A stretch of 8,221 nt of DNA from 2-12-FULL-42-15 sp964196565 (lineage in GTDB: Bacteria > Pseudomonadota > Gammaproteobacteria > Coxiellales > Coxiellaceae), in contig CAXMUH010000099.1 of assembly GCA_964196565.1 (NCBI GenBank), forward strand, positions 1 to 8,221, written 5' to 3'. Under the pieces are notes generated by a model, which saw nothing but the letters and a program-made list of their open reading frames with translations, was not told the origin of the DNA and did no database searches. The stretch's first letter is position 1; each line of letters opens with the position of its first letter. Of the stretch, positions 6,693 through 8,221 are shown one piece after another. Position numbers and translations under genes: made by a program.

Positions 6693-6903
6693 CAGTTAAG
6701 GCTTGTGAAAGTTTAGCAAAGTGGTGATCAATGACTTTGTTGTCGTAGGCATCGAGACCATGTTTAACGGCTAGTTTACCAATCTCTATTTTTCGTCTTT
6801 GTTGCAAATGAGAGAGCTCAATTTTCGCATTTTCTATTTTTTCAATTAGCTTGTTTTCTTTTTGCTTCAGGCTAGTTTTTTGTTTCTTTATTTGATTAGA
6901 CAT
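6679..6903 (-). CDS. traC: TraC-like conjugal transfer accessory protein (Ti type), 74 aa
   Basis: ATG 6903 follows AAGGA with eight bases of spacing. An in-frame TTG at 6921 lies upstream of that ribosome binding site and right on the -10 box, so it is rejected. Residues 4-36 are a Lys/Glu-rich coiled coil (KKQKTSLKQKENKLIEKI), followed by RRKIEIGKLAVKHGLDAYD (36-54) and a short helix with IDHHFAKL. The pattern of coiled coil, R-I-G-x-L-A-x-K-x-G-L, then a helix starting near a conserved acidic residue matches TraC-type proteins encoded divergently from Ti-type traA. The gene is first in the operon, starts beside oriT, and its end overlaps the traD-like gene. A DNA-binding or relaxosome accessory role is expected from the family; no catalytic motif is present. 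Confidence 0.75.
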   Translation of the reverse strand: MSNQIKKQKTSLKQKENKLIEKIENAKIELSHLQQRRKIEIGKLAVKHGLDAYDNKVIDHHFAKLSQALTDASS

Positions 6904-6920
6904 GGACACAATCCTTACCA

Positions 6921-6926
6921 ATTATA
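6921..6926 (-). promoter_or_regulatory. -10 box of the traC-traD operon promoter
   Basis: A perfect TATAAT is read on the minus strand at 6926-6921, with transcription expected near 6914, giving a very short leader before the ATG at 6903 that still contains AAGGA. The -35 region at 17-base spacing (TAATTA) is poor, so the promoter may be weak or need an activator, for example a relaxosome protein bound at oriT. Confidence 0.45.
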
Positions 6927-6996
6927 CATTACCCCTCTATCATTAATTATCTCTCGTTTTTAAGATTAAATCAATACGGAAGCGAAGCTTTTCAAT

Positions 6997-7016
6997 ATTT
7001 TTGCGACAGCAAAAAT
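6997..7016. repeat. 8-bp perfect inverted repeat in oriT
   Basis: The arms ATTTTTGC (6997-7004) and GCAAAAAT (7009-7016) are perfectly complementary around the loop gaca. It lies 34 bp from the nic core on the side expected to enter the recipient first. It may be a binding site for TraC/TraD-like proteins or a single-strand structure; no direct evidence exists. Confidence 0.6.
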
Positions 7017-7050
7017 CCAAAACTCCCTTTTCGAGCAAAGCGAGAATGTC

Positions 7051-7060
7051 TAAGGGCGCA
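7051..7060 (-). other. Candidate nic core TGCGCCCTTA
   Basis: The minus-strand decamer TGCGCCCTTA contains the GCGCCCT motif at the cleavage site of IncQ (RSF1010/R1162) and Ti-type origins of transfer. It lies four bases (7061-7064, of which 7064 can pair) 3' of the adjacent hairpin, as in those origins. Cleavage is expected within TGCGCCCT; the exact phosphodiester bond cannot be fixed by eye. Confidence 0.75.
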
Positions 7061-7063
7061 ATG

Positions 7064-7081
7064 TGCAAACTTACGTTTGCA
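7064..7081. repeat. 7-bp hairpin adjoining nic (relaxase recognition stem-loop)
   Basis: The plus-strand arms TGCAAAC and GTTTGCA surround the loop TTAC. On the minus strand the hairpin is immediately 5' of the nic core, the position where IncQ-type MobA proteins recognise an inverted repeat for cleavage and for strand re-joining at the end of transfer. Confidence 0.75.
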
Positions 7082-7090
7082 TGCTATACT
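7082..7090 (+). promoter_or_regulatory. Extended -10 promoter of the relaxase gene, leaderless start predicted
   Basis: TGC-TATACT (7082-7090) fits the TGn extended -10 consensus. Transcription would begin about seven bases downstream, at 7097-7098, which coincides with the ATG at 7098. No Shine-Dalgarno sequence is visible before that ATG, as expected if the transcript is leaderless. The -35 position (TGTGCA, 7062-7067) matches poorly and lies on the nic hairpin, so relaxase bound at oriT would probably block this promoter. Confidence 0.45.
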
Positions 7091-7097
7091 GCTTCTC

Positions 7098-8221
7098 ATG
7101 GCTATCGCGTTTGCAAGGATTTCATATCATTCACGCAGCAAGGGACACAGTGCTGTCGCTGGTGCTGCTTATCGCGCAGGTGAAGTGCTCACTGATGAAC
7201 GAACCGGCGAGCAACATGATTTCAAAAACCGCGGAGATGTTGCCCATTCAGAAATTCTTTTACCAGAAAACGCAGACCGTAAATTTTTAAATCGTGAAAC
7301 TCTTTGGAATGCGGTTGAAGCTGCTGAGGTCAGGAAAAACTCACAAGTGGCGAAAGATATTGTTTTGGCATTGCCTCACGATCTCGATTTAACGCACCAC
7401 ATCGAATTAGCACGTAACTTTGCGCATTCGCATTTTGTCAGCAAAGGCGTGGTCGCTGATTTTTCAATTCACGATCATGGTGATGGTAATCCTCATGCCC
7501 ACATCTATGTCACGACACGTCGATTACAAGGCAATCAATTTGAGCGATACAAGGCACGAGATCTTGAGCCGGATGTGGCACGTGGACGTGTCGTTGATCC
7601 GCAGTATTGGGGTGAGCAATGGCGAGAATATCAGAATCGATATTTTGCCAAACACGATATTGATCTCATGGTCGATGCGAATCATATTTTTTCTCAGCGC
7701 CATGAAGGTCGTATACGATATCAAAAGGGACATTACCTCAAAGAAGAAAATATCCTACGACGTGAAGCCAGTGTTGAGATTGCAGTCAACGACCCAAGCA
7801 GTGTTTTAAACATTCTTGGGACGAAACATGCTGTCTTTTCTGATCGTGATATTGCTCTGCTTCTTAACAAAAACACTGAAACTCAAGAGCAATTTGAAAC
7901 AGCGCTACATCGATTAAAGGCACACAAAGATCTTTTACTGTTAGGGCCCGGTGATGATGGTAGAGATCGTTATACCACGCGTGCTAATTATGAGCGCGAA
8001 GCTTTGATGGCAGATCGTGCGATCGAATTATCTCTTCTTAAAAATCACACAGTCTCTCGCTCATCCATTACGCATGCAGCACGAGAATTTAGTCTTAATG
8101 AAGAACAAAAGATTGCGCTTACGTACCTAGGTAAAGGTAGCGATATTTGCGCTGTGGTTGGTCGTGCTGGAACCGGTAAATCTTACATGATGCGTGCAGC
8201 GCTGCAAATGTGGGAAAAAGA
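7098..8221 (+). CDS. traA: MobA/MobL relaxase-helicase (Ti-type TraA), partial (C-terminus beyond right edge)
   Basis: This protein nicks oriT, stays attached to the 5' end of the transferred strand and unwinds the duplex. 374 codons are visible from ATG 7098. The MobA/MobL N-terminus is clear: SYHSRSKGHSAVAGAAYRAG (9-28) with candidate catalytic Tyr25, the same position as in R1162 MobA, and the metal-binding motif DHGDGNPHAHIYVTTR (126-141) with His127, His133 and His135. Downstream, a Q-motif-like LNEEQ (333-337) leads to the Walker A motif GRAGTGKS (355-362), the start of a superfamily I TraI/RecD-type helicase domain that runs off the window. The nuclease-plus-helicase fusion is typical of Ti TraA proteins, usually around 1000 residues or more. 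The start fits the family's usual MAI beginning, though no ribosome binding site is present. It diverges from the traC/traD-like operon across oriT. The frame is intact throughout. Confidence 0.95.
   Translation, partial: MAIAFARISYHSRSKGHSAVAGAAYRAGEVLTDERTGEQHDFKNRGDVAHSEILLPENADRKFLNRETLWNAVEAAEVRKNSQVAKDIVLALPHDLDLTHHIELARNFAHSHFVSKGVVADFSIHDHGDGNPHAHIYVTTRRLQGNQFERYKARDLEPDVARGRVVDPQYWGEQWREYQNRYFAKHDIDLMVDANHIFSQRHEGRIRYQKGHYLKEENILRREASVEIAVNDPSSVLNILGTKHAVFSDRDIALLLNKNTETQEQFETALHRLKAHKDLLLLGPGDDGRDRYTTRANYEREALMADRAIELSLLKNHTVSRSSITHAAREFSLNEEQKIALTYLGKGSDICAVVGRAGTGKSYMMRAALQMWEK

Larger units (their letters stand above)
6904..7097. other. oriT: Origin of transfer (oriT) region, Ti/IncQ type
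   Basis: This divergent intergenic region between traC-like and traA-like genes is where Ti-family elements place oriT. It contains an IncQ/Ti-like nic core (7051-7060), a 7-bp hairpin beside it (7064-7081), a second perfect 8-bp hairpin (6997-7016), a small AAGC/GCTT hairpin near 6981-6990, and promoters at both ends. The spatial order of hairpin, four-base gap, then nic core on one strand matches known origins of the RSF1010/R1162 and Ti groups. The presence of a matching MobA/MobL relaxase next to it supports the call. Confidence 0.82.

Noticed and set aside
6904..6921. TTG start for the traC-like gene at 6921
   Set aside because: It lies upstream of the AAGGA ribosome binding site and at the -10 box; ATG 6903 fits much better.
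7001..7290. Two plus-strand ORFs of 60 and 75 codons across oriT and the start of the relaxase gene
   Set aside because: They cross the oriT hairpins and run in other frames than the relaxase, whose N-terminal motifs are unambiguous.
7420..7809. Plus-strand ORF of 129 codons
   Set aside because: Shifted-frame shadow of the relaxase gene; the relaxase frame is intact and carries the HxHAHI and Walker A motifs.

Overview
This window looks like part of a conjugative or mobilizable element (plasmid or integrated island) from a moderately AT-rich bacterium. The anchor is a Ti/IncQ-type MobA/MobL relaxase-helicase (TraA-like) that diverges from a small traC/traD-like operon, with a recognisable oriT between them. 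A gammaproteobacterium, possibly of the Legionellales, is a reasonable guess from the base composition, the Lys/Ala-rich histone H1-like protein and the style of the small secreted proteins. That assignment is inference only; nothing in the window names the host.

Layout, left to right. Positions 1-4134 (minus strand) carry a giant RHS/YD-repeat protein with an N-terminal signal peptide; its 3' end lies beyond the left edge. Positions 4135-4464 are a gene-free stretch rich in inverted repeats. Positions 4465-4899 (minus) encode a small Cys-containing secreted protein with its own extended -10 promoter. Positions 5068-5328 (minus) encode the histone H1-like basic protein. Positions 5463-5561 (minus) hold a short remnant of a Gp49/HigB-type toxin. 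Positions 5539-6903 (minus) form a compact four-gene unit, read in the order traC-like, traD-like, a membrane protein with four predicted helices, and a 74-residue exported protein. Positions 6904-7097 are the oriT/promoter region. Positions 7098-8221 (plus) are the relaxase-helicase gene, which runs off the right edge after its Walker A motif.

How the parts fit. The relaxase (HxHAHI metal-binding motif, candidate catalytic Tyr25) would nick the minus-strand core TGCGCCCTTA next to a 7-bp hairpin, 38 bp upstream of its own start codon. TraC/TraD-like proteins are the usual small accessory proteins of this oriT type. From the hairpin/nic polarity, the strand entering the recipient first would carry traC, traD, the membrane/secreted pair, the H1-like gene and finally the RHS gene, so these would be leading-region cargo. 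Where Ti-type systems usually have the coupling-protein gene traG after traD, this window instead has an unrecognised membrane protein plus a small exported protein. No tRNA, rRNA, CRISPR array or intact insertion sequence was seen.
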